Source: Aegilops tauschii subsp. strangulata
Taxonomy: Eukaryota > Streptophyta > Magnoliopsida > Poales > Poaceae
Assembly: GCF_002575655.3 (NCBI RefSeq)
Contig: NC_053040.3
Span: 149,917,148 to 149,981,147, forward strand
DNA: 64,000 nt
Direction: 5' to 3'
Part shown: one piece after another, positions 45,686 to 57,649 of the stretch
Numbering within the stretch: position 1 is the first letter of the stretch
Layout: the number at the start of each line of letters is the position of its first letter
Program-made: the position numbers and the translations under genes
The notes under the pieces: generated by a model
What the model saw: only the letters and a program-made list of their open reading frames with translations
Database searches by the model: none
Told to the model about the DNA's origin: nothing

Positions 45686-47284
45686 TGTATCTCCGAAGAG
45701 GAGGGACGACAACTCTTGGCCGAAATACATGTTGGTCTTGGCGGCCATCACGCCGCAGCTCGGGCCCTTGTAAGTAAGGCCTTCTGTACGGGTTTCTTTT
45801 GGCCCACGGCCCAAGCAGATGCATAGGACCTCGTACAACGCTGTGTCGGATGCCATATTTTTGCCAATCAAAGCCATATGCCGCCCACTACCCTACGAAC
45901 AATCCCCATTACTTAGCCTTTAGCGGTCTGGGGGCTATACATGGTCGTACCCCTTAAACGGGGAAGCCATAAGAAAAAATACTTGCTGGTTATGGTAGAT
46001 AAATTCACTAAGTGGATAGAGGCCAAACTAGTTAAAATGGCCGAAGCCGGACCGGTGATAGAATTTATATCCGGTGTCGTACACCGTTATGGTGTCCCCC
46101 ACAGCATTATTAGTGACAACGTCTCTAACTTTACAGCCGACGAGGTGAAAATTTGGTGTGCTAATCTGGGCATTAAGCTCGATTACGCCTCCGTATATCA
46201 CCCCCAAACAAACGGTCAAGTTGAACGGGCCAATGGCCTGATAATGAGCGGCATCAAACCTAGACTAGTGCGATCCCTAAAGGAGTGGGACAAACACTGG
46301 GTCGAGGAGCTTGACTCCGTACTCTGGGGGCTGCGGACCCCGCCCAACCGCACGACCGGATACACAACATTCTTCATGGTGTACGGCACAGAGGCTGTCT
46401 TGCCCTGCGATATTATTCATGACTCACCTCGAGTGCGCATGTATGAGGAGGGAGAGGCCGAGCTCGATCGGCAGGACGACTTAGGGCGTGTTCGGGAGCT
46501 CTCCGTGGTAGGAAAATCTTCAACTCCAGCGCCACAAATCTAGCTCCAGCTTCTCACGATCGATCCCGGAGTCAGCGATCCGTTCGGCGTCACGGCTTCT
46601 CGCTCACATGAGGGAGAAAGCCCGAAGCCCATAAAATCACCCCTTTGTGGCCCATCAGGAGCAGGCTGATAGTCAAAAACGTTTGGAAAAGATGGGCTGG
46701 GCCATAGGCCTGGCCGGGGAAAGACTGCTGGTGGCAAGAGAGAGGACCTGGGAGCGAATCGGCACATGATGATCGAGCGAGCGGGTCACTTGGCGGTGGT
46801 AGGGCAACGTAATTTTCTTCAACTCCCGCTTCCTAGTTTTGGTGAAGCTCAGTTTTCCCAACTCCTCCGATTCTGCAAATTTGCACTAGCCAATCGCCAG
46901 CTTCTGTCTCGTATAACCAGGAGTTGATCCGTTCGGTTGCGCTCCGGTCCTGGAGCCAAGGATTTGAGAAGCCAGAGGCATGCCAAACACGCCCTTAGAT
47001 GGCCTGGAGGAGGAGCGCGACGTCGCAAAGCCAATTCCGCATTCTACTAACAACAAGCTGGAAGATACCAAAGCAGAGAAGTGCGGGCAAAGACTTATAA
47101 TGTCGGTGAACTCGTTCTACGCCTACCAGAGAAGAAAAAGGACAAGCTCAAACCCAAATGGGAGGGTCCCTTCATTATAGATGAAGTTCTCACTTGAGGA
47201 ACCTATCGCCTTCGCAATGCATCGGATAATCGCTTAGAGCCGAACCCATGGAATGCTGCTTGACTCCGAAGATTCTACGCCTAA
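45686..47284 (+). pseudogene. int: Integrase of element C, split by a MITE
   Basis: Zinc-binding residues near 45730-45850 (GGHHAAARALV). Core residues are complete: VDKFTKWIEAK, ISDNVSNF, GQVERANG. A 511-bp MITE (46484-46994) interrupts the reading frame after ELDRQDD; coding resumes with GLEEERDVAKP. The C-terminal segment (NRLEPNPWN) has stops and frame changes before TAA at 47282-47284. Confidence 0.88.
46484..46994. mobile_element. MITE with TTA target duplication (PIF/Harbinger-like)
   Basis: Ends GGGCGTGTTCGG and CCAAACACGCCC are imperfect inverted repeats, flanked on both sides by TTA (46481-46483, 46995-46997). Removing the insert and one TTA restores the integrase frame (D-D-L-D-G-L). 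A TTA duplication indicates the Tourist/Harbinger type; terminal GGGCGTGTT could also suggest hAT, which would need an 8-bp duplication that I do not see. Confidence 0.8.
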
Positions 47285-48094
47285 GTCCAGACACATACTT
47301 GTGTTCGTTCCCTTTTTCTCCTTTTCAATTTTTTCCTTTTTTTGTTTTTTACAATTTCTAGCATGTGTTCGGGTAAGCCGCACACTTGAGGGGTATGCAT
47401 CCTTAAAGCTTATTATAACTGGGGGCTTCTCTCAATAGAAGCTTATTATTTTGAGCATAAAGCTCACCATATATATGTGTTGTTTGCTCACATACGTCCT
47501 GTCTTTGCCATTATATGCACCTCTATGACTTCAGTTTTTGCCAAGCTGGGTTGCCTGGATCCTATACTTATGCCCTACGTTCCCGTTTGTTCGGCTAGGG
47601 CATAAAGGGAGCACCTCTACGATTGTTACAACCGGGTCATCCGGACATGTACCTCAGACGGGTGAAGACGAAAGCTAGCGTTCTTAAGGGAATATTAGGT
47701 CGGCGGACAAACGACGAACTACCTTCGTTGCAATATAAACTATCAAAATACGAAGACTCTTGTGATTCTTTCGCATCATGGCTTAGGCATGCATACATAA
47801 TGCATGTTGGCCCAGGGAGAGGAACCCTTAACGAAACTATTCTCTCTGGAAGATGTTTCTTACGTTAAAAAGTAATATAACATAACTCCCCGAATACAGT
47901 TTGTCTGTTCATGCACTATGGCTGGATTGCCTCGTTTCCGAACATACTTGGTGTTTCCCACAAGTATAGTATTCGGAAACACTCCAACTCTTGTGTTTCG
48001 GAGGTCGGAGCAGAAGGTCTGCCATGACAATCTTTTACAATTCGGCCGGAGATAAGTTTGATGATAAAGTGTATTGTTACATGAGATCACACGC
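47285..48094. other. Non-coding interval between convergent genes of element C
   Basis: Counterpart of 34888-35690 in element B. AT-rich, no protein-coding signal. Confidence 0.6.
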
Positions 48095-50893
48095 CTACTC
48101 TTTATCTATGCCATCTATCAGGCTATCTAGTTTACAGTCCTGTTGTGAGAATTTCGCGGCTATCTTTACTTGGTCGTACGCCAAGCTAACTAGAATTTCT
48201 TGTCCGTGTGGTCCCCGGGGTCCGACCCGGGCCATATGATTCAGATCAAGTCCGGTATACCGCGTTTTCACCTTGGCCCAGGCTTCTCGTGCACCTTCTC
48301 GACATGCTGATGCCTTCCATAGCTCAAAACAAAGACGAGCTCCCTTGAATAAATTCACGAGCTGCTCCATCTTTCCTGGAGGAGAATCGGATGGCCATAA
48401 AGCCTTAGCCATGTTCCTCATTGCTTTCCGAGATCGCTCGTGCACTTTGGATAGCTCTTGCAGCAAGTCACCTTGAAATCCGGACACTTCTCCCTCGGGC
48501 CGCCTAGTTAACAAACCTACAGGAACAAATCTCGTAAAACTTTCCATCAGGGGATCTTATGAAAGTTAGGTTCAAAGACATACTAAATATGCCGCCTTTC
48601 AGCTTTCTGTTCTCCTTCAAGGCATCCGACAGTTGGGCTCTTATGTCCTTTAGCTCTTCGGCTTGCTTGATGTTGGCATCTTGTAGTTTGTTCTTCTCAT
48701 TAATGGTCCGTGTTAATACACGTTGACCAGCGGCGTCTTGCTCTTCAGCATGTCATTTGTCTGCCTGAGCAGCCTTTAGCCTCTCCTCCAACTGATCAGC
48801 CGATCTTGTTGCTATAAACAAAACAATGAATATTCAAAAATCATTGTTAGCACAGAACCGTATTTTCCGGACACTATTGTGCTTACCATCCGGTGCCTTC
48901 TTGGATTTCTTCAAATTTTCCAGTTCGGCGGTGACAATAGTTATCTTGGTCCGACATTCTTCAAGCTCCTTGGACAGCGTGTTATTTGCCGTGAGTACCT
49001 GATAATATAAATGACCCTTAAATCAGTTGGGCCAACTGCTTCAAGTCTCGGGGGCTACTGACACATGATTATTGAATCTACACAAAGTTCTTACCTGCAT
49101 AGCCTTTGAAAGCTGGTGAGTGGCTCCGGCAAGTCCATCCTGACGGATATATGCATCCGCAGAGCTGAGGGCATTGGACGCCTCTTCGGTGAAACTTGGG
49201 TCGCGCATGGCCTCTTTCCGCTGCCGATGATTCATCGTGCTCTCCACTTCGGAATTGGTGACAGATACATTATCTGAATCCTCTTGGAGATGACAATCCA
49301 GCATTTTACCCGTATCAACCCTAGTCCTGATGGTAGGGTCCTGAGCCGGATTGGTCGATGCATGGCCGGCGAGGTCCTCGGATATAGTCCGGCGTATGCT
49401 CTTCCTAAGAAATGGCCCAGCGGAAAACGTCAGAATACAGTCTATCCACCAAGTGCATGTTAAAAACTATACCTCTTTGGTCAAGGCGGGGGCTTAGTGT
49501 CACCGTTTGCCCTTCTTTTCAAAGACTCGCCCTGCGCGGGCGTCGCCTTCTTAGAGGATGCCTTTGATACAGCTCGGCAAGACGAGCACCGCCCCTTCGG
49601 AGCTTGAGACAGTGCGGTGGGTGAGGTGCAATGGGAACATTCTTTTGGAGGTGACGTTTCCTGGGTACTTACACGAGAGGAGGAGAGAAGGCCGGGGTAG
49701 TCGGCTATAATGGCCACTTCCGTGCCATCGTAGCTCGCCTGATAGAAAACCCCCTCCTTAAGTTCTATGAATATATGCGGATCTTCTTCATATGCGGGAT
49801 CCAGGTCTCGAACATGGTCCTCTTGCTGCGGAGCAGTGCTATAGACCCCCTCGACGACCTTTCTCCATTCCTATTAAAAGTACCCGGATTAAATTCGACT
49901 AGCATAACTCCGGAAAAAGGTTGAGTAAGGCCAATAATAAAAAAACTCACCCAGTCGATGGGGTTATACATGGAAAAACCTTCCCGACATTTCAAGCGAG
50001 TGAAGTCTTCCTTCTCCCCTTTGTAAAGGTCAGCTAAGATGGTGGCTAGGGTGGCGAAATTGTCTGGACCCTTGCATAGACAACGGGATGCGTCTTCCTC
50101 CCCGTTGTAATTCCAGATAGGAACCTCTAGATTGGAGCGGCTAAACGCATCGCGTTATTGAAATCGCCATTACCTCGATTATAGACAGCCCGGAGATAGC
50201 AAGTACTCTGATCTTGCTTGCTAGCCTCTCGACCTCCGCACTGTCTTCTTCCTCGAGGCTTTGGGGACGCCAGCTGGCGCGCTTCTTTAAAGGAGCGCTG
50301 GATAATTTGGGAAGACCGTGCCGGATTGGGTCCGGAAGAACGACGTCTTCGATATAAAACCATTCCAAGGGCCACTCTTCGGATGCCTTCTTCAGAGTGC
50401 CGGACAGGTATCTTGTCCCAGCTATGCGCCATACTTTGGCGCTGCCCACCTCGAATATAGATCCCTTTTGGGAGCGGGGGACGAGGCAGAAGAATTTCTG
50501 CCATAGCTCGAAATGAGCCTCACAGCCTAGGAACAGCTCGCAAAGAGCAACGAAGCCCGCAATGTGCAGGATGGAGCCTAGCGTCAGATTGTGCAGTTGG
50601 AGGCCATAATACTCCAGGAGACCTCTGAGGAAAGGGTGGATAGGAAATCCTACGCCTCTCAAAAGGAAGGAAACGAACCACACCCGCTCCTCTTTAGAAG
50701 GATTGGGGAAATTCTCCGCCAGGGCTTCGCCATTGATGGAAGTTAATCCAGCCCGAACGAAGACTAGATCCGCGGGAGGAAGATATCCCTGCATCTGAAG
50801 TTTATTCAGATGGGCGCGGGATACCGAGCAGCTTTCCTAGTCGCCTTTTTGAGGGCCGAGGGGGCGTGAGGAAGAGCTAGGAGCATCGGCCAT
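48095..50893 (-). pseudogene. Antisense multi-exon gene of element C (gypsy-type transposon domain plus coiled coil)
   Basis: Homologue of the gene at 32103-34887. Start ATG at 50893 (MADAPSSSSRPLGPQKGD), then TAG at 50837-50839 where B has Trp (G-to-A on the coding strand). From 50794 the frame is open for 217 residues: LPPADLVFVRAGLTSINGEA, GVGFPIHPFLRGLLEYYGLQ, EVMAISITRCV, ending in TAG at 50141 (B continues VQPLQ). Later exons carry VTNSEVESTMNHRQRKEA and QLSKAMQVRT. The C-terminal exon (48095-48520) has KAMRNMAKALWPSDSPPGK and ends LDSLIDGIDKE. A TATA-like box is at 50963-50969. Role unknown; the coiled coil suggests a structural or assembly protein. Confidence 0.72.
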
Positions 50894-51189
50894 GTTTGGA
50901 CAATTTCCTCGAGTTCTAAGGATTTCCGCGTGGTGTGGAACGGCATCTAAGATCTAATCTCCTTAAATAGACGCCTTCCCTGCGTGGTCGAGGGGTTATT
51001 TGTAAAAAAGCACATAGACCGTTCGCATTCATCCGACACGTGGAAGTGGAGGCGACGGCAACAAAGAATCAATATTTAATGTGGAGCCGAATTATCGTCA
51101 ATCCGAAGTGTAATGGAGAACTCGCCTTGCAAAGCCGAAGACATAAAGCTGGATACTACGTCGTCATTGAAGGCAAGTTCAGGGGCTAC

Positions 51190-51662
51190 TGAGGGAGTCC
51201 TGGATAAGGGGGTTCTTGGGCGTCCGGGCTATGTGACATGGGTTGGACTGATGGGCCGTGAAGATACAAGATAGAAGGTTTTCCCCCGTGTCCGGATGGG
51301 ACTCTCCGTTGCATGGACAACAAGCTTGGCAGCTGGACGTCTAGTTTCCTTTCTCTGTAAACCGACTCTGTACAACCCTAGCCCCCTCCGGTGTCTATAT
51401 AAACCGGAGGGTTTAGTCCATATAGGCAATCAAAAATCATACAGGCTAGACATCTAGGGTTTAGCCATCACGATCTCGAGGTAGATCAACTCTTGTAACC
51501 CCTATACTCATCAAAGTCAATCAAGCAGGAAGTAGGGTATTGCCTCCATTAAGAGGGCCCGAACCTGGGTAAACATCATGTCCCCCGTCTCCTGTTATCT
51601 TCGATCCTCAGATGCATAGTTCGGGACCCCCTACCCGAGATCAGCCGGTTTTGACACCGACA
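51190..51662 (+). repeat. 3' LTR of element C
   Basis: TGAGGGAGTCC...CACCGACA, preceded by the purine tract TTCAGGGGCTAC. TATATAAA at 51396-51403. GGCCC at 51663-51667 is the right target duplication. Confidence 0.95.
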
Positions 51663-52510
51663 GGCCCGCTTGGTCCATCACTACTTTTTGCCTGACAACA
51701 AGAGAGGTTAATTTGACTTAGGAGGGGATTATTATTTTTGCTCTGGGATGACATGCATGATACAGTTTGAGCAGACACACATGCATGTTTATGCATGAAT
51801 CCCTCCCATCGAGTCGAAGTGGCTAGTACAACGAGACATCATGAACCGATCTCGCTCTGTGTGGGGAGCTAGTGTACGATTTTTGACGCACGCACCACAT
51901 CAATGTTGTGAAATGGTATTCAAACATGCATGCACGCCTCACCTCCATACATGTGCATGTAGTGGTTGCCTTCGAACGGTACACTCCCTCGCGTGGTTAT
52001 CGGCGACAAGCCTATATATTCGTGGGCCCGCGTGGACATCCATGATCACCTTGACCAACAACAAGATAGGTTACCATGGCGGATTCTTCATTTGGTTCGT
52101 GTTATCGTAGTATAGGTCATGGTGAGATTCAGACCTTAAGTTTGAGCGCATATACGATGCACGCATGCATGCATGAATCCCCGTCGTTGGCTTGAAGTGT
52201 AACATACATATGCATCGTCAACCTAACCCTCACTCAGTGTGGGGATTTCTAGTTTGAAATCACGGTGCCACATCAAAGTTGTTCCATTGTTACTCAAAAA
52301 CACACCTCTCCATACATATGTTTGGGCCACACGCATGCAGTGGTTGTCTTCGGGGACTCGCTACTTGCGTGATTATTGGCGAGCTAGCCCATCTCCGGGG
52401 TCGCATGGACGGCCATCACTTAGACCAACAAGAAGAGAGAGGTTGTACGACCAAGGTGGATTATTCTTGGTCCGTTTTATGATCCATCTTGGTGAGATAT
52501 GCCTCTCTGG
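51663..52510 (+). repeat. ~340-375-bp tandem repeat array, continuation
   Basis: Completes the unit broken at 30770. Further units start near ACCACATCAATGTTGTGAAATG (51893) and GGTGCCACATCAAAGTTG (52264). Shared landmarks are CACATGCATG-type text, GTGGGCC/GTCGCATGG and GATCACCTTGACC/CATCACTTAGACC. Non-coding. Confidence 0.75.
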
Positions 52511-52535
52511 CCTGCCGACTGAAAGTGTGTGTGTC

Positions 52536-53335
52536 CGGGGGGGGGGGGGGGGTTGCTACTTCGCACTTTGCTAGGTGAACCTCGGTTGGGGGGGGCATGC
52601 ATTCATAGCTTAGGATTCCCTTCGTGTCAACACGAGGGGGGCTGCTAGCTACTTTGCACTTTGTTAGGTGAACCTCGGTTGGGGGGGGCATGCATTCCTA
52701 GCTTAGGATTCCCTTCGTGCCGACATGAGGGAGGGGCTGCTAGCTACTTCACACTTTGCTAGGTGAACCTCGGTTGGGGGGCATGCATTCATAGCTTAGG
52801 ATTCCCTTCGTGCCGACACGAGGGAGGGGGGGGCTGCTAGCCACTTCGCACTTTGCTAGGTAAACCTCGGTTGGGGGGGCATGCATTCACAGCTTAGGAT
52901 TCCCTTCATGCCGACACGAGGGAGAGGGGCTGCTAGCTACTTCGCACCTTGCTAGGGTGAACCTCGGTTGGGGGGCATGCATTCATAGCTTAGGATTCCC
53001 TTCGTGCCGACACGAGGGAGGGGGGCTGCTAGCTACTTCGCACTTTGCTAGGTGAACCTCGGTTGGGGGGGCATGCATTCATAGCTTAGGATTCCCTTCG
53101 TGCCAACACGAGGGAGAGGGGGGCTCCTAGTACTTCGCACTTTGCTAGGTGAACCTCGGTTGGGGGGCATGAATTCATAGCTTAGGATTCCCTTCATGCC
53201 GACACAAGGGAGGAGGGGGCTGCTAGCTACCTCGCACTTTGCTAGGTGAACCTCGGGTGGGGGGGCGGCATGCATTCATAGCTTAGGATTCCCTTCATGC
53301 CGACATGAGTGGGGGGGGGGGGTGGGGGTGGGGGT
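52536..53335 (+). repeat. Minisatellite, eight units of about 97 bp
   Basis: Eight copies of GAACCTCGGTTGGGG...GCATGCATTCATAGCTTAGGATTCCCTT...CGACACGAGGGAGGGG...GCTGCTAGCTACTTCGCACTTTGCTAGGT, at about 52578, 52670, 52765, 52862, 52959, 53055, 53149 and 53247. G-runs vary in length between units; the longest, about 18 G, precedes the array near 52540. It lies inside a unit of the ~340-bp array, which resumes at 53364 (GGTGCCACATCGAAGTTG). ORFs read from it are repeat artefacts. Confidence 0.92.
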
Positions 53336-53594
53336 AAGCAATACCGTGCGCTTTGCGAGAGAGGTGCCACATCGAAGTTGCATTTGGTATTTGAAAATCA
53401 AACCACCCTTTTCATACATAAATTTGGTCCACATGCAAGTGTGTTTGTGTTCTGACCCTCTTCCATGTCATTTTTTGCCAAATTTATGAACATTAGACGA
53501 GTCGGATGACGCAACAGACACGGTTCACTCAAACTAACCGTGTGCCACGCCAGTGCCCCTGTCATGCACACATCCGCACAGTACATTGGACTCC

Positions 53595-53905
53595 ACGAGG
53601 CTCCCCTTCTCAAAAATATCTTCCCGCCTCGAGGGTATTTTTTGTTTCATAACACACGGTTGTTATCTCCGGACCGTCTGCGATGTTTCTTGTTCCCAAT
53701 CCCGCCTGCATCTATAGAAAATATCTACCCGCCTCGAGGGTTTTTCTGTTTCATAACACACGGTTGTTATCTCCGGACCGTGTGCGATGTTTCTTGTTCC
53801 CAATCCCGCCTGCATCCAAGAAAATATCTGCCCACCTCGAGGGTTTTTTCCGTTTCATAACACATGGTTGTTATCTCCAGACCGTGTGTGATGCACTATC
53901 ATCAA
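53595..53905 (+). repeat. Three tandem ~105-bp units with CACTA-like motif
   Basis: CCTCGAGGG occurs at about 53627, 53732 and 53836. Each unit carries CATAACACAxGGTTGTTATCTCC followed by xACCGTxTGxGATG. The same GTGTGCGATG signature marks 17950-18320 and 22620. The units lie directly upstream of the B3-like gene at 54196. Confidence 0.85.
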
Positions 53906-54962
53906 GATTTTCAATAGCCCCGGCATTTCACTCCCGCGTTTGACTCCCACGTAGTAAAATTTTCAGTACCCGCGTCATTTCCTCAAACACCCCCCGCCCC
54001 CCTCCACACACACACACCAAAACCTCCTCGGGCATGCGCACATACACACACCCCCTCCCTCGCTCGAAACCCAAGCAAGGTCCCCGCTGCCGTTGCTGCC
54101 GCCGCCGCCACAAGGCCTCCATTGTCAACATCTGCCGGTTTGCCCGTGCAACTTACCCACCGATCTCCATACCCAGGCCGCCCTGAGTTTCTTAGATGAC
54201 GCCTGCCAAACTCCCCCTTTCCCACAAATCCCCATCCCCCACTCCAGAGCGTCGCAGCCTATGCCCGGCTACGCTTCCCATGGAGCTCGAGGAGCGACTG
54301 GCCCAAAAGAGGTGTATAGCGGTCTCTTCTCCTGACGTCGCCGAGGAAGCCGACGACCATTATTGGCGGCAGGCACTCAAGCAGCGGGCTAGAGTATGCG
54401 GGCATGTCTCAGCCGCCGGCTACAACATCGAGGTCATCGACAGCGATGGCCTGAGGCGGGCTATGCCACAGGTTAAGTGGCCCACCCCCAACCCCTCGGG
54501 TTCAACCGCCGTCGATCTCATCCATGGCCCCGCCGCTGATCTCCTCTGGCTCGCTGTCAACAATTTGCCATTCTACATCGCCACCGAGCCCCTTTTGTCA
54601 TTTCTGAAGGACACGTTCTGCGACGCTGGCTTGGGATCCACGGCTTCCAAGTCAGACCTCATCGATGGCGACCACGAGGAGGGCACCCTCTCCGGCTCTT
54701 CCAAGGGGAAAGAGCCCATCTGCTCTTCCAAGGGGAAAACGCCCATCTGCGACATCAGGGAGGGCACCCTACAACCGTGCTCTTCCAAGGGGAAGGAGCC
54801 CATCTACGACAACATGGAGTGCATCCAGGGTTCGTGCTCTTCCCACGGGAACGAGCCCATCCGTGACAAGTGAGGAAACCCATGATTTTTTTGTCGTGCC
54901 TCTTCATAGGGGAAACCCATGATTTGTTTTGTCAAGGCCCTTTTGTAGTGCAGTAAGAATAT

Positions 54963-56650
54963 TGAAGGAAATATGCCCTAGAGGCAATAATAAAGTTGTT
55001 ATTTATATGTCCTTATATCATGATAAATGTTTATTATTCATGCTAGAATTGTATTAACCGAAAACTTAGTACATGTGTGAATACACAGACAAACAGAGTG
55101 CCGTAGTATGCCAGTACTTGACTAGCTCGTTAATCAAAGATGGTTAAGTTTCCTAACCATAGACATGTGTTGTCATTTGATGAACGGGATCACATCATTA
55201 GAGAATGATGTGATGGACAAGACCCATCCATTAGCTTAGCATAATGATCGTTTAGTTTTATTGCTATTGCTTTCTTCATGACTTATACATATTCCTCTGA
55301 CTATGAGATTATGCAACTCCCGACTACCGGAGGAACACTTTGTGTGCTATCAAATGTCACAACGTAACTGGGTGATTATAAAGATGCTCTACAGGTGTCT
55401 CCGATGGTGTTTGTTGAGTTGGCATAGATCGAGATTAGGATTTGTCACTCCGAGTATTAGAGAGGTATCTGTGGGCCCTCTCGGTAATGCACATCGCTAT
55501 AAGCCTTGCAAGCAATGTGACTAATGAGTTAGTTGTGGGATGATGCATTACGGAACGAGTAAAGAGACTTGCCGGTAACGAGATTGAACTAGGTATGATG
55601 ATACCGACGATCGAATCTCGGGAAAGTAACATACCGATGACAAAGGGAATGACGTATATTGTTATGCGTAGAATATGTAGGAGCCAATATGAGCATCTAG
55701 GTTCCGCTATTGGTTATTGACCGGAGATGTGTCTCGGTCATGTCTACATAGTTCTCGAACCCGTAGGGTCCGCACGCTTAACGTTCGATGACGGTTTGTA
55801 TTATGAGTTATGTGATTTGATGACCGAAGTTTGTTCGGAGTCCCGGATAAGATCACGGACATGACGAGGAGTCTCGAAATGGTCGAGACATAAAGATCGA
55901 TATATTGGAAGGCTATATTCGGACATCGGAATGGTTCCGAGTGATTCGGGTATTTTTCGGAGTACCGGAGAGTTACAGGAATTCGCCGGGGGAAGTTAAT
56001 GGGCCTTATTGGGCTTTAGTGGAGAGAGGGAAGAAGGGCCACGAGGTGGCGCGCGCCTCCCCCCTGCCCAAACCGCATTGGACAAGGGGTGGGGGCGCGG
56101 CCCCACCTTTCCTTCTCCCTCTCCCTCCTTTCCTACTCCGAAAAGGAATGGGAATCCTACTAGGACTTGGGAGTCCTAGTAGAACTCCCTACACTTGGCA
56201 CGCCCCTAGGAGGCCGGCCTCTCTCCCTCCCTCCTTTATATACGTGGGAAGGGGGCACCCCAAAGGCACTCCAATATTTGTCTTAGCCATGTGCGGTGCC
56301 CCCCTCCACTGTTACACACCTCGGTCATATCGTCATAGTGCTTAAGCGAAGCCCTGCGCCGGTAACTTCATCATCACCGTCATCACACCGTCATGCTGAC
56401 GGAACTCTCCCTCGTCCTCAACTGGGTCAAGAGCTAGAGGAACGTCATTGAGTTGAACGTGAGCTGAACACGGAGGTTCCATACGTTCGGTACTTGGATC
56501 AGTGGGATCGTGAAGACGTTCGACTACATCAATTCCGCTTTCGGTCTACGAGGGTACGTGGACACACTCTCCCATCTCGTTGCTATGCATCTCCTAGATA
56601 GATCTTGCGTGATCGTAGGTAAATTTTTTGAAATACCGCGTTCCCCAACA
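54963..56650 (+). mobile_element. Solo LTR of BARE-1/WIS/Angela-type Copia element, TSD AATAT
   Basis: GGAAATATGCCCTAGAGGCAATAATAAA is the hallmark LTR start of this Triticeae family; here the first bases are TGAAGG instead of TGTTGG. The LTR ends TTCCCCAACA at 56650. The flanks 54958-54962 and 56651-56655 are both AATAT. TTTATATAC at 56235-56243 is the TATA region. Length 1688 bp, near the usual size. It lies in an intron of the B3-like gene. Confidence 0.95.
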
Positions 56651-56652
56651 AA

Positions 56653-57110
56653 TATGTCCAGTTTTAATTGCTATATCTGGTTGTTCGCAGTATGCCTTGT
56701 TTATTTCAGTTGTTCACAATGTGATGCTCTATATGTGCAATTATTTACTGTGCAGTACATTCCATCAATCCAGTTTTAACATACCGATAGGAATGCATAT
56801 ATTTGCTTGTTGTTAAGCCTGTTATAGCTAGCATATGCCTCTTTTAAAGTTTTTTGATTGTTCGGTTGTTTGTAGTTAGCATATGTCCAGTTTCAAATGC
56901 TATCTTTGGTTGTTCGTACTATGCCTGGTTTATTCCAGTTATTCACAACGAGATGTTCTATATGTGCAAGTATGAACTGTGCAGTTCAATTTCATTAGTA
57001 CCAGTTTCAACAATACCACTATATATGAATGACTACATTTGGTTGCTGCATCTTGTAGTTACCACGCCTTTCCATTTTTATTTAACAATAACGAGTGTAC
57101 TTAGACCGAC
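56653..57110 (+). repeat. Diverged ~230-bp direct duplication in the intron
   Basis: ATGTCCAGTTTTAATTGCTAT (56654) and ATGTCCAGTTTCAAATGCTAT (56884) begin two similar stretches, each followed by TGGTTGTTCG, ATGCCTxGTTTATTxCAGTT, TTCACAA and ATATGTGCAA. The remaining intron to 58180 has no gene. Confidence 0.8.
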
Positions 57111-57649
57111 ACAATACCAGTTTGAATGACTATGTTTGCTTGTTGTTAAATGTTAGGCATGTTGCAGTTAGCACACCTTTCCACTTGTTTTGCTTTACTA
57201 GCGTGCTTAAACCTGCACACTGAAGCTATCTTTTCGAGATTATTTTGTCTGCATGGATAATTTTGGTTGATGTTTAGCCTGTTGTGCTTAACATGCTTCT
57301 CGATGTACCTACACAGGACAATTTTGGGAACAACTGCTGTTTTCCATCGAGGTTAGTTTCATCCAATGGCTTATATCTGCTCAATGTTCAGGATATCGGT
57401 AGTTGGTACCATATAGGCCGGTGGCTGATAAGGGACTAATCGGTGAATCGTACTTTTAACTAAATATATCTACAACCCATTTACTGTTAGGTTAAGTAGG
57501 GCCATATGTAATATATCTGAGGCTACATAGCAACATGCACTGTACTTAATGTCTAAATATGCAATCCTAGGCTACATAGCAACAAGGAAGAGTGTTACAT
57601 TAATATTCTAATGATGTCTAGATATACATAGAAGAGCAACAACAACAAC

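Larger units (their letters stand above)
30771..51662 (+). mobile_element. Gypsy LTR retrotransposon C, interrupted by element B
   Basis: LTRs 30771-31243 and 51190-51662 are each 473 bp, flanked by GGCCC on both sides (30766-30770, 51663-51667). About 29 mismatches between LTRs were counted by eye. The order is gag, protease, RT, RNase H, integrase, so Ty3/Gypsy. An antisense spliced gene occupies 48095-50893 before the 3' LTR. Element B sits five codons into gag, and a MITE sits in the integrase region. Multiple stops make it non-functional. Confidence 0.93.

Noticed and set aside
52461..53275. Minus-strand ORFs with repeated CMPPPTEVHL-type residues
   Set aside because: Translation of the minisatellite; the frame is lost whenever the G-runs change length.
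52536..53335. Array resembling a CRISPR
   Set aside because: Units are contiguous ~97-bp repeats without unique spacers, in a plant TE context.
53540..53943. Plus-strand ORFs with repeated RGFFCFITHGCYL-type residues
   Set aside because: Produced by the three ~105-bp tandem units upstream of the B3-like gene, not a protein gene.
54938..54952. CCTTTTGTAGTG as a CACTA right terminus
   Set aside because: No matching left terminus with CACTACAAAAGG was found, and the site lies in what looks like an intron of the B3-like gene. Left open.
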